Shown: positions 33,718 through 41,134 of the stretch, in pieces
Layout: every line of letters begins with the position of its first letter
How positions within the stretch are numbered: the stretch's first letter is position 1
Assembly (NCBI RefSeq): GCF_000633395.1
Contig: NZ_AYMU01000020.1
Coordinates: 124,001 to 188,000 of the forward strand
Direction of reading: 5' to 3'
DNA length: 64,000 nt
Source of the DNA: Pseudomonas sp. PH1b
Lineage (GTDB): Bacteria > Pseudomonadota > Gammaproteobacteria > Pseudomonadales > Pseudomonadaceae
Translations under genes and position numbers: made by a program
The notes under the pieces: generated by a model
Databases searched by the model: none
Told to the model about the DNA's origin: nothing
The model's input: the letters and a program-made list of their open reading frames with translations, nothing else

Positions 33718-34271
33718 TGAATCGACCGCAGCAGGTGATCGCCGAGGTCTTCGGCCTGTATGAGCGCTTCGGTGACAGCGACTACATCGGCGAGCCGGTG
33801 TCGCAGATCGAGCACATGTCCCAGGCCGCTCAGTTGGCCATGGCCGAGGGCTATGACGATGAAGTGGTGCTGGCGGCGTTCTTCCACGATATCGGGCATA
33901 TCTGCGTGCAGGATGCCGAGAACATGGGGGGCTATGGCGTGGTCAGCCATGAACGCCTGGGGGCGGACTACTTGCGCCGGGCGGGTTTCAGCGAACGCCT
34001 GGCACGGCTGGTGGAATACCACGTCCAGGCCAAGCGCTACCTGACCTTCAAGGACCCCGGTTATTACCAGCGGCTGAGCGAAGCCAGCCGGCGCACCCTG
34101 GAGTACCAGGGTGGGGTGATGAGCGCGGCAGAGGCGGCAGCCTTCGAACTCGACCCGTTATGGGCGGTGAGTTTGCGCATGCGTCACTGGGACGAGCAGG
34201 CCAAGGAAATGTGGGTCCCGGTGATGGATATGCAGGTGCTCAAGGACAAGGCGCTGACTGTATTGGCCTGA
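33717..34271 (+). CDS. PhnZ-like HD-domain diiron oxygenase (phosphonate C-P cleavage)
   Basis: 184 aa, ATG 33717 with GGAGGAG six bases upstream. All PhnZ key residues are present: Y23 and E26 (YIGEPVSQIEH), iron ligands H33, H57, D58, H61 (FFHDIGH), H78, H102 and D159, and substrate Lys K106 (YHVQAKR). PhnZ splits (R)-1-hydroxy-2-aminoethylphosphonate to glycine and phosphate using O2 and a mixed-valent diiron site. No Fe/2-oxoglutarate hydroxylase (PhnY*-type) is encoded beside it, so the 1-hydroxy substrate must be imported or made elsewhere, or the substrate differs. Confidence 0.9.
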   Translation: MNRPQQVIAEVFGLYERFGDSDYIGEPVSQIEHMSQAAQLAMAEGYDDEVVLAAFFHDIGHICVQDAENMGGYGVVSHERLGADYLRRAGFSERLARLVEYHVQAKRYLTFKDPGYYQRLSEASRRTLEYQGGVMSAAEAAAFELDPLWAVSLRMRHWDEQAKEMWVPVMDMQVLKDKALTVLA

Positions 34272-34277
34272 GGGCCC

Positions 34278-34318
34278 TTTCGCCGGCAAGCCGGCTCCTA
34301 CAGGGCTTGCCGGCGAAG
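34278..34318. repeat. REP pair at the right edge of the phosphonate cluster
   Basis: TTTCGCCGGCAAGCCGGCTC and GGGCTTGCCGGCGAAGGCG arms, short spacer. Lies between convergent HD oxygenase and GTPase genes, six bases from the latter's stop. Confidence 0.8.
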
Positions 34319-34323
34319 GCGAT

Positions 34324-35709
34324 CTACGACACCAGCAACGTCTCAGCCAGCGCCTCGATCTGCTCCTGACGCTCGGCCTGGCTCAGGCGCGCATGGGGAT
34401 TGAGCGACGACCACTGCGGATGAGCCCTAGCCTTGCTCAGGGCTTCCGGCAACTTGCCCTCGCGCCAGCTCTTATCCTCCGGCGTGGCCAGGCGAATGCT
34501 GTCCATGGCCGCATGCCCGCGCAGGTTCAAGGCCTGTACCAGCTGGCGCTGACGCAGGGCCAGCAGGCGCAGCACGCTGTCATCCACGGTCAGTTCGCGC
34601 TGGCCCTTGAGCTTGCCCAGCAAGCGGCTGCCGTAGCTGCGGGCGGTTTGCAGGGCGCCACCGGCAATAGCCCCGGCCAGCGCCGCGGCGCCCAGGGTCA
34701 GGCCACCAACCAGCAGGTCGACCCCGGCTCCGGCCGCCGCGCCCGCGGCGATGCCGCTGCCTACCCGCACCCCCAGTTGCTTGAGGGTTTCCGGGTTGAA
34801 CAGGTCGTCGCCCCAGCGCCCGTCCAGTAGCGGCAGGTCGCTGGTCGACGCGTCCTCGGGGCGGAAGGCGTAGAGCTTGAGCAAGGCTTCGACGCAGCGC
34901 TGCTCGCGCTGGCGGATGGCCTGGCGCAGTTCGCCAATGGCTTGTTGTTCCTGTTGGGCGTCGCTGGCCACGCTGCGGCGGCAGGCGGCGCAGTCCACCA
35001 GCAGTTCGGCAATCAGCCGCGCTGCGCTGTGCTGGCGCGCCCGGCGCTGGGCCTGCTGGTCGTCCATCAAGCGTTGCAGGGCCGGGCGGGCGTGCTCCAG
35101 CAACAGCGCCAGGCTCTCGTACAGGCGCTGTTCGCCGTCTTGGGGCGGCGCCACGCTGTCGAAGCGCACCAGGGCATGCAGGCCCAGGCGGGCCAGGGCT
35201 TCACGCCAGTCGCCTTCGCGCTGGTCGGCGCTGCTGACGAAGTTCAGCACCGGCAGCAGCGGCTTGCCGCAGCCAGTGAGCACCTCAAGCTCGTCGCGGT
35301 ATTTGGCCAGCACCGGTTCCCGGGCATCGATCACATACAGGCCGGCGTCCGAGGCCAGCAGCTGGCGCAGCACCTTGGCTTCCTGTTCGAAACGCTGGCG
35401 GGCCTCGCTGCCGTCGAGAAAGCGTGCCACCCGCGCCGGGCCATCCAGGCGTTCGCCCGGGCGTTCCAGGCGTTCCAGGTAATCCAGCAGGGCGATGGCG
35501 TCCTCAAGGCCGGGGGTGTCGTACAGCTCCAGCAGGGCTTCGCCCTCCACCGACAGCCGCGCACCTTCCACATGCCGGGTGGTGCTGGGGCGATGGGACA
35601 CTTCCCCGAAACCCACGTCCCGGGTCAGGGTGCGCAGCAGCGAGGTCTTGCCCACGTTGGTGTGGCCGACCACCGCCAGTTTCAGCGGCTTGTGGCGGGC
35701 ATCAGTCAT
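34324..35709 (-). CDS. GTPase with DUF3482 domain
   Basis: 461 aa. G domain: P-loop GHTNVGKT (15-22), G3 DTPG (64-67), but the G4 NKxD position reads NFVSSAD, so guanine recognition is non-standard. The C-terminal half (DUF3482) is mostly helical with a glycine/alanine-rich stretch (GSGIAAGAAAGAGVDLLVG and on, about 344-385) able to insert in a membrane. Such pairs recall dynamin-like or Era-like GTPases, but function is not known. Its ATG overlaps the end of the DUF2868 gene by eight bases. Confidence 0.85.
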   Translation of the reverse strand: MTDARHKPLKLAVVGHTNVGKTSLLRTLTRDVGFGEVSHRPSTTRHVEGARLSVEGEALLELYDTPGLEDAIALLDYLERLERPGERLDGPARVARFLDGSEARQRFEQEAKVLRQLLASDAGLYVIDAREPVLAKYRDELEVLTGCGKPLLPVLNFVSSADQREGDWREALARLGLHALVRFDSVAPPQDGEQRLYESLALLLEHARPALQRLMDDQQAQRRARQHSAARLIAELLVDCAACRRSVASDAQQEQQAIGELRQAIRQREQRCVEALLKLYAFRPEDASTSDLPLLDGRWGDDLFNPETLKQLGVRVGSGIAAGAAAGAGVDLLVGGLTLGAAALAGAIAGGALQTARSYGSRLLGKLKGQRELTVDDSVLRLLALRQRQLVQALNLRGHAAMDSIRLATPEDKSWREGKLPEALSKARAHPQWSSLNPHARLSQAERQEQIEALAETLLVS

Positions 35710-37081
35710 GACCGGTCTCCAGCCAGTTGAGGGGGGCGCAATCGGCGAACGGCAGTTCCAGCTGTTGCAGGGCGCTGTGCCAGTCACCCAGGCGCTCGGC
35801 ATCCAGGGCCTGGCCGGGCGGTGCCTGCAGCAGCCAGACCCGGGTGGCGCTGGCATTGCGCGCCAGCTCGGCAATCAGCCCCAGGCTGCCGCGGTCCGGC
35901 GAACGCCGGGGATCGCAGGCGATCACCAGGCGCGCCGGGGGGAAGCGGCTCATCTGTTCCAGCAGGCGATGGCGTGATTCGCGGCTGTCGAGGATGCCGG
36001 CGTCCTTGACGTTATCCGGCAGCTGCGGCGGCCAGGGGCGCTGGTCGTCGAGCTCGATGGCCACCAGCAGCGCGCCGCTGCTGTCCAGGGTGTTGGCTGC
36101 GCCTTCGACCCGGTGCAACAGTTCGGGAGCCGCATCGTTGACCCCCAGGCGTTCGCTGCTGGGCATCAGGGGTTCACGCAGTTGCGCGTAGCCCGGCAGG
36201 TTGAGGTCCAGTTGCAGGCGTGCCTGTCCGTGTTTCCAGCGCCAGCGGCAGAACAGCATCAGCAGCAGACGCGGCAACACGCCGTAGATCACCACCAGCA
36301 CCACCAGCCAGATGGCCCACATCTGACGGACCAGCTCAGTGTTGTAGACATCCCGGGTACTGGCCTGGATGGTCGCCAGGCTCGGGGCGCCCAGGCCCAG
36401 TGACCGGGGCAGGGCGCTGAGGAAGTTGGTGATGGCAGCGAAGGCATCGGCGCCCAGCAGGGTACTTTCCCAGACAAAGCTGTAGCGATGGGTGGTCAGC
36501 AGCAACAGCAGCATGGCCACGGCGCTGAGCAGGGCCAGGCACCACAGGCCGTTGATCAGGCTGCCCAGGGCCCAGCGGTTGAGCTTGCGCCGTTGCAGCA
36601 ACAACAGCAGGGCCGGTGGCAGTTGGGCGGCCTTGGCATCCCGGGAGAATTTCTCGCTGAGCCACAGCCACAGGCGGCCCAGGCTGGCACCGTGCTCGCC
36701 GGCGAACAGCAGGCCGGCCAGCCAGCTCAGCAGCAGGATCAGGTTGATCCCCAGCAGGCTGCCCAGGGCCCAGAACACGTTCACCGGCTGCTGGGTGTTG
36801 CCCAGGGCGCTGAAGGCCAGGCCGGCGCCGCTGATGACCGCCAAGACCGAGAGTGCCAGCAGTGCCAGCCGCGCACCTTGCTGCCAGTGCAGCAGGGCAC
36901 TGTGCAGGCCGTCACGCTGGGCCAGCCACAGGGCGCGGTTCTGGATCCGGGTCGCCAGGTCGCCGCCCTGGTTGCGGGCCAGGCGGTTGGCTTCCTGATC
37001 TTCCAGCGGGCCGGCGTGCTCCTCGCGCAGGCGCACGGTTTCGGTCAGCCACAGGCGTTGCAGGGGAGTCAGTGCAGTCAC
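35702..37081 (-). CDS. DUF2868 membrane protein
   Basis: 459 aa. Four predicted membrane helices: about 70-92, 101-127, 170-197 and 258-280. The C-terminal third is soluble, with a Rossmann-like alternation (ALLVAIELDDQRPWPP, ARLVIACDPRRSPDRGS, TRVWLLQAP). It precedes and overlaps the DUF3482 GTPase, a fixed gene pair in pseudomonads, so the two likely form a membrane-bound GTPase system. No catalytic motif recognised. Divergent from folA, sharing about 96 bases of upstream DNA. Confidence 0.85.
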   Translation of the reverse strand: MTALTPLQRLWLTETVRLREEHAGPLEDQEANRLARNQGGDLATRIQNRALWLAQRDGLHSALLHWQQGARLALLALSVLAVISGAGLAFSALGNTQQPVNVFWALGSLLGINLILLLSWLAGLLFAGEHGASLGRLWLWLSEKFSRDAKAAQLPPALLLLLQRRKLNRWALGSLINGLWCLALLSAVAMLLLLLTTHRYSFVWESTLLGADAFAAITNFLSALPRSLGLGAPSLATIQASTRDVYNTELVRQMWAIWLVVLVVIYGVLPRLLLMLFCRWRWKHGQARLQLDLNLPGYAQLREPLMPSSERLGVNDAAPELLHRVEGAANTLDSSGALLVAIELDDQRPWPPQLPDNVKDAGILDSRESRHRLLEQMSRFPPARLVIACDPRRSPDRGSLGLIAELARNASATRVWLLQAPPGQALDAERLGDWHSALQQLELPFADCAPLNWLETGHD

Positions 37082-37177
37082 GCGTCATTCCATCGCTCAA
37101 AAGTGCGCTGAGCATAACTGCTGCAGCGCGGATCGGGGTACGTTGCCAGGTCCTGGTCCTCTGGTATCCTCGCCGGC

Positions 37178-37690
37178 ATGAAAAAATCTCTCCCTCTCAG
37201 CCTGATCGCGGCCCTCGGTGAAAACCGCGTGATCGGCGTCGACAACAGCATGCCCTGGCATTTGCCGGGGGATTTCAAATTCTTCAAGGCCACCACCCTG
37301 GGCAAGCCCATCATCATGGGGCGCAAGACCTGGGATTCGCTCGGCCGGCCCTTGCCGGGGCGGTTGAATATCGTGGTCAGTCGTCAGACCGATCTGGCGC
37401 TCGAAGGTGCCGAGGTCTATCCGTCGCTGGAAGCCGCGGTGGCCCGGGCCGAGGAATGGGCCCTGGAGCAGGGCGCCAGCGAACTGATGCTTATTGGGGG
37501 CGCACAGCTCTATGGACAAGGGCTGGAGCAGGCAGATCGCCTGTACCTGACGCGGGTAGCGTTGAGCCCGCAGGGCGATGCCTGGTTCCCAGAGTTCGAT
37601 GAACAGCAGTGGAAGCTGGTATCAGAGGTACCGAACCCGCCCGAAGGCGACAAGCCGGCGTACAGCTTCGAGGTGTGGGAGAGAAGCTGA
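37178..37690 (+). CDS. folA: Dihydrofolate reductase
   Basis: 170 aa. Reduces dihydrofolate to tetrahydrofolate with NADPH. SLIAALGENRVIGVDNSMPWHLPGD pattern, with catalytic D32, IIMGRKTWDSLG for NADPH, LPGRLNIVVSR, and LMLIGGAQLYGQGL. Standard length for chromosomal, trimethoprim-sensitive enzymes. Stands alone; its 3' flank is a GCTGCAAG-type repeat. Confidence 0.97.
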   Translation: MKKSLPLSLIAALGENRVIGVDNSMPWHLPGDFKFFKATTLGKPIIMGRKTWDSLGRPLPGRLNIVVSRQTDLALEGAEVYPSLEAAVARAEEWALEQGASELMLIGGAQLYGQGLEQADRLYLTRVALSPQGDAWFPEFDEQQWKLVSEVPNPPEGDKPAYSFEVWERS

Positions 37691-37691
37691 C

Positions 37692-37784
37692 AGCAGGCAG
37701 CTGCAAGTTTCAAGCTTCAAGCTGCAAGCAAGAGCCCGTCGGCTTCTACTTGCAGCTTGTAGCTGGCGGCTTGCAACTGCTTTT
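37692..37784. repeat. GCTGCAAG-type intergenic repeat, copy 3
   Basis: GCAGCTGCAAGTTTCAAGCT, AAGCTGCAAGC, then TACTTGCAGCTTGTAGCTGG and GGCTTGCAACTGCTTTTA. Like copy 1, it ends in a GCTTTTA at the stop codon of the following minus-strand gene. Located between convergent folA and tcyP. Confidence 0.75.
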
Positions 37785-39174
37785 ATACGTGCTCCAGCTC
37801 CGAATGCTCATCGGCGTCCAGCAGCGCCTTGTCGGTCTGCTGCATCACCTGGCTGGTGATCGCGCCGGCGGTCATCGAACCGCTGACGTTGAGGGCGGTG
37901 CGGCCCATGTCGATCAGCGGCTCCACGGAAATCAGCAGCGCCACCAACGACACCGGCAGGCCCATGGCCGGCAGCACGATCAGCGCGGCAAAGGTCGCGC
38001 CACCGCCGACCCCGGCCACACCGGCCGAACTCAAGGTCACGATGGCCACCAGGGTGGCGATCCACAGCGGGTCCAGTGGGTTGATGCCTACGGTCGGCGC
38101 TACCATCACCGCCAGCATCGCCGGGTACAGGCCGGCACAGCCGTTCTGGCCGATGGTCGCGCCGAATGAGGCGGCGAAGCTGGCGATCGATTGCGGAATG
38201 CCCAGGCGCCGGGTCTGGGCCTCGATGCTCAGGGGAATGCTCGCGGCGCTGGAGCGGCTGGTGAAGGCGAAGGTCAGCACCGGCCAGACCTTGCGGAAGA
38301 AGCGCAGCGGGTTGATCCCGGCCAGGGCCACCAGCAGGCCGTGAACCACGAACATCAGGCCCAGGCCGATGTAGGACACCACCACGAAACTGCCGAGCTT
38401 GATGATGTCCTGCAGGTTGGAGCCTGCGACCACCTTGGTCATCAGCGCCAGCACACCGTAGGGGGTCAGCTTCATCACCAGGCGCACCAGGCGCATTACC
38501 CAGGCTTGCAGGGTGTCGATGGCGTTGAGCACCTTCTGGCCCTTGTCGGCATCGTCCTTGAGCAGTTGCAGTGCGGCGACGCCGAGGAAGGCGGCGAAGA
38601 TCACCACGCTGATGATCGAGGTCGGCTTGGCCCGGGCCAGGTCGGCGAAGGGGTTCTGCGGGATGAACGACAGCAGCAACTGCGGCACGTTGAGGTCGGA
38701 GACCTTGCCCGCGTAGTCGCTCTGGATCACTTGCAGGCGCGCCAGTTCCTGGGTGCCGGCCACCAGGCCTTCGGCGGTCAGGCCGAACAGGTTGGTCAGG
38801 CCGATGCCCACCAGTGCTGCGATAGCGGTGGTGAACAGCAGGGTGCCGATGGTCAGGAAGCTGATCTTGCCCAGGGACGAGGCGTTGTGCAGGCGCGCCA
38901 CGGCACTGAGGATCGAGGCGAACACCAGCGGGATCACGATCATTTGCAGCAACTGCACGTAACCGTTGCCCACCAGGTCGAACCAGCCGATGGAGGCCTT
39001 GAGCACCGGATTGCCGGCACCGTAGAGGCTGTGCAGGGCGATGCCGAACACCACGCCCAGCACCAGGGCCAGCAGGACTTTCTTGGCCAGGCTCCAGGTG
39101 GTGTGGCGGGTTTGTGCCAGGCCCGCCAGCAAGGCGAGGAACACCAGCAGATTGAGGATCAGCGGCAGATTCAT
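37783..39174 (-). CDS. tcyP: L-cystine sodium/proton symporter (TcyP/YdjN type)
   Basis: 463 aa, equal in length to E. coli YdjN. Dicarboxylate/amino-acid:cation symporter fold with about eight helices and two hairpins: LLQMIVIPLVFASILSAVAR (hairpin 1), TFAFTSRSSAASIPLSIEAQ (serine-rich hairpin), GQNGCAGLYPAMLAVMVAP and VGGGATFAALIVLPAMGLP. The substitution of the aspartate-transporter motifs is typical of the cystine branch. An AT-rich tract at 39241-39285 upstream is a likely promoter, possibly with CysB control, but I see no certain site. Confidence 0.88.
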   Translation of the reverse strand: MNLPLILNLLVFLALLAGLAQTRHTTWSLAKKVLLALVLGVVFGIALHSLYGAGNPVLKASIGWFDLVGNGYVQLLQMIVIPLVFASILSAVARLHNASSLGKISFLTIGTLLFTTAIAALVGIGLTNLFGLTAEGLVAGTQELARLQVIQSDYAGKVSDLNVPQLLLSFIPQNPFADLARAKPTSIISVVIFAAFLGVAALQLLKDDADKGQKVLNAIDTLQAWVMRLVRLVMKLTPYGVLALMTKVVAGSNLQDIIKLGSFVVVSYIGLGLMFVVHGLLVALAGINPLRFFRKVWPVLTFAFTSRSSAASIPLSIEAQTRRLGIPQSIASFAASFGATIGQNGCAGLYPAMLAVMVAPTVGINPLDPLWIATLVAIVTLSSAGVAGVGGGATFAALIVLPAMGLPVSLVALLISVEPLIDMGRTALNVSGSMTAGAITSQVMQQTDKALLDADEHSELEHV

Positions 39175-39416
39175 TGTGACTCCGATAAGACGAGTGCCAA
39201 TCGCGGCTCAGGGCGATTGCGAACCGGCAAGCCTAACAGCTTGAAATCTATTGAATTAATAACGATATCGCATGGCGACTGTCGTTTTTGGAATAAGCGG
39301 CTGGCGCTCAGGCGCATGTGGCTGGCGCTTACGGAACGCAAGCGGTCGTGTAGAGACGAGAACTGTCACAGGGATTTGTTAGCGTCGAGTGCTTTCACTC
39401 AGGGAGAAAACCGCCG

Positions 39417-40472
39417 ATGAAACTCGTCCCGAAACTGCTCGCCGCCGCACTCTGCCTGGGCCTTGCCGGTCAGGCCCTCGCCACCGAGTTGAAGCATTGG
39501 CCGCCAGAGCAGGCCAAGCAGCTGGACGCGATGATCGCAGCCAACGCCAACAAGGGTAACTACGCGGTGTTCGACATGGACAACACCAGTTACCGCTACG
39601 ACCTGGAAGAATCCCTGCTGCCCTACATGGAGAACAAGGGCCTGATCACCCGCGAGACCCTCGATCCCTCCCTGAAGCTGATTCCGTTCAAGGACAGCGC
39701 CGAGCACAAGGAAAGCCTGTTCAGCTACTACTACCGTCTCTGTGAAATCGACGACATGGTCTGCTACCCCTGGGTGGCCCAGGTGTTCTCGGGCTTCACC
39801 CTCAAGGAACTCAAGGGTTACGTAGACGAGTTGATGGCGTCGGGCAAGCCGGTGCCGAGCACCTATTACGACGGTGACGTGGTCAAGACCATCGAGGTCA
39901 ACCCGCCCAAGGTCTTCACTGGCCAGGCCGAGCTGTACAACAAGCTGATGGAGAACGGCATCGAGGTCTACGTGATGACCGCCGCGTCCGAAGAGCTGGT
40001 GCGCATGGTCGCTGCCGACCCCAAGTACGGCTACAACGTCAAACCGCAGAACGTGATCGGCGTGACCACCCTGCTCAAGGATCGCAAGACCGGCGCCCTG
40101 ACCACCGCGCGCAAGCAGATCAGCGAGGGCAAATATGACGAGAAGGCCAACCTCGGCCTGGAGCTGACCCCCTACCTGTGGACTCCGGCCACCTGGATGG
40201 CCGGCAAGCATGCGGCGATCCTGACCTACATCGATGAGTGGAAGAAACCGGTGCTGGTCGGTGGTGACACGCCCACCAGCGACGGCTACATGCTGTTCCA
40301 CGATGTCGACGTGGCCAAGGGCGGCATCCACCTGTGGATCAACCGCAAGGACAAGTACATGACCCAGCTCAACGGCATGATCGCCAAGCACGCCGCGGCC
40401 CAGGCCAAGGAAGGGCAGCCGGTGACCGCGGACAAGAACTGGGTGATCGTCAAGCCGGAAGACATCCAGTAA
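39417..40472 (+). CDS. pchP: Phosphorylcholine phosphatase (HAD, periplasmic)
   Basis: 351 aa, GGGAGA upstream. Signal peptide of 22 residues (GLAGQALA). Catalytic DMDNT at 53-57, which is 31-35 in the mature protein exactly as in P. aeruginosa PchP; second motif MTAASEE and third GGDTPTSDGYML also match. Removes phosphate from phosphorylcholine produced by phospholipase C, so the cell can use host choline as carbon and nitrogen. In relatives it is induced by choline or betaine via GbdR; I did not find a certain site in the 242-base upstream region. Confidence 0.92.
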   Translation: MKLVPKLLAAALCLGLAGQALATELKHWPPEQAKQLDAMIAANANKGNYAVFDMDNTSYRYDLEESLLPYMENKGLITRETLDPSLKLIPFKDSAEHKESLFSYYYRLCEIDDMVCYPWVAQVFSGFTLKELKGYVDELMASGKPVPSTYYDGDVVKTIEVNPPKVFTGQAELYNKLMENGIEVYVMTAASEELVRMVAADPKYGYNVKPQNVIGVTTLLKDRKTGALTTARKQISEGKYDEKANLGLELTPYLWTPATWMAGKHAAILTYIDEWKKPVLVGGDTPTSDGYMLFHDVDVAKGGIHLWINRKDKYMTQLNGMIAKHAAAQAKEGQPVTADKNWVIVKPEDIQ

Positions 40473-40483
40473 CCCCTTCATCC

Positions 40484-40994
40484 CGTAGGAGCCGGCTTGC
40501 CGGCGAAGAGGTCCGCGAGGCTGCGGCGCTCTCGGGGGCGCCTTCGCTGGCAAGCCAGCTCCTACAGCAAGCCAGCGCACACCTTCTTCCGTAGGAGCCG
40601 GCTTGCCGGCGAAGAGGCCCGCAAGCCTTGCGTCGCTCTCGGGGGCGTCTTCGCTGGCAAGCCAGCTCCTACAGCAAGCCGCCGTGCCCCTTCCTCCGTA
40701 GGAGCCGGCTTGCCGGCGAAGAGGTCCGCAAGTCCTGCATCGCTCTCGGGGGCGCCTTCGCTGGCAAGCCAGCTCCTACAGCAAGCCGCCGCACACCTTT
40801 CTCCGTAGGAGCCGGCTTGCCGGCGAAGAGGCCCGCAAGCCTTGCGTCGCTCTCGGGGGCGCCTTCGCTGGCAAGCCAGCGCCTACAGCAAGCCGCCGTG
40901 CCCCTTCCTCCGTAGGAGCCGGCTTGCCGGCGAAGAGGTCCGCAAGTCCTGCATCGCTCTCGGGGGCGCTTTCGCTGGCAAGCCAGCTCCTACA
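40484..40994. repeat. Tandem array of five REPIN units, period about 107 bases
   Basis: Units start at 40484, 40590, 40697, 40804 and 40911 (spacings 106, 107, 107, 107). Each unit has GTAGGAGCCGGCTTGCCGGC on the left and GCTGGCAAGCCAGCTCCTAC on the right, a 'CTCTCGGGGGCG' core and a 'AGCAAGCCGCC' spacer. Units 2 and 4 agree with two differences, units 3 and 5 with one. Fills the 662-base space between pchP and the O-acetylation operon; 40995-41134 holds the operon's promoter region. Frames through it are not genes. Confidence 0.95.
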
Positions 40995-41134
40995 AGCGGC
41001 GTGTGCCGTTCGTTGTCGGGTCAAGATGGGAATGTTTCAACTTGTGACCGCCAAACCCCCTCTGCCATAATCGCGCCCGTTTCCTATCCCCCGCCTGCTC
41101 TCCCTTGTGCCGGGTTTGTCCCCGACTGCACGTA

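Noticed and set aside
24478..34318. Genomic island with integrase and attachment sites
   Set aside because: The content looks accessory, but I see no integrase, tRNA, direct-repeat att pair or change in base composition; only REP-type elements at the edges.
40484..40994. CRISPR array
   Set aside because: Units are about 107 bases, palindromic, and the would-be spacers are themselves repeated. No cas genes.
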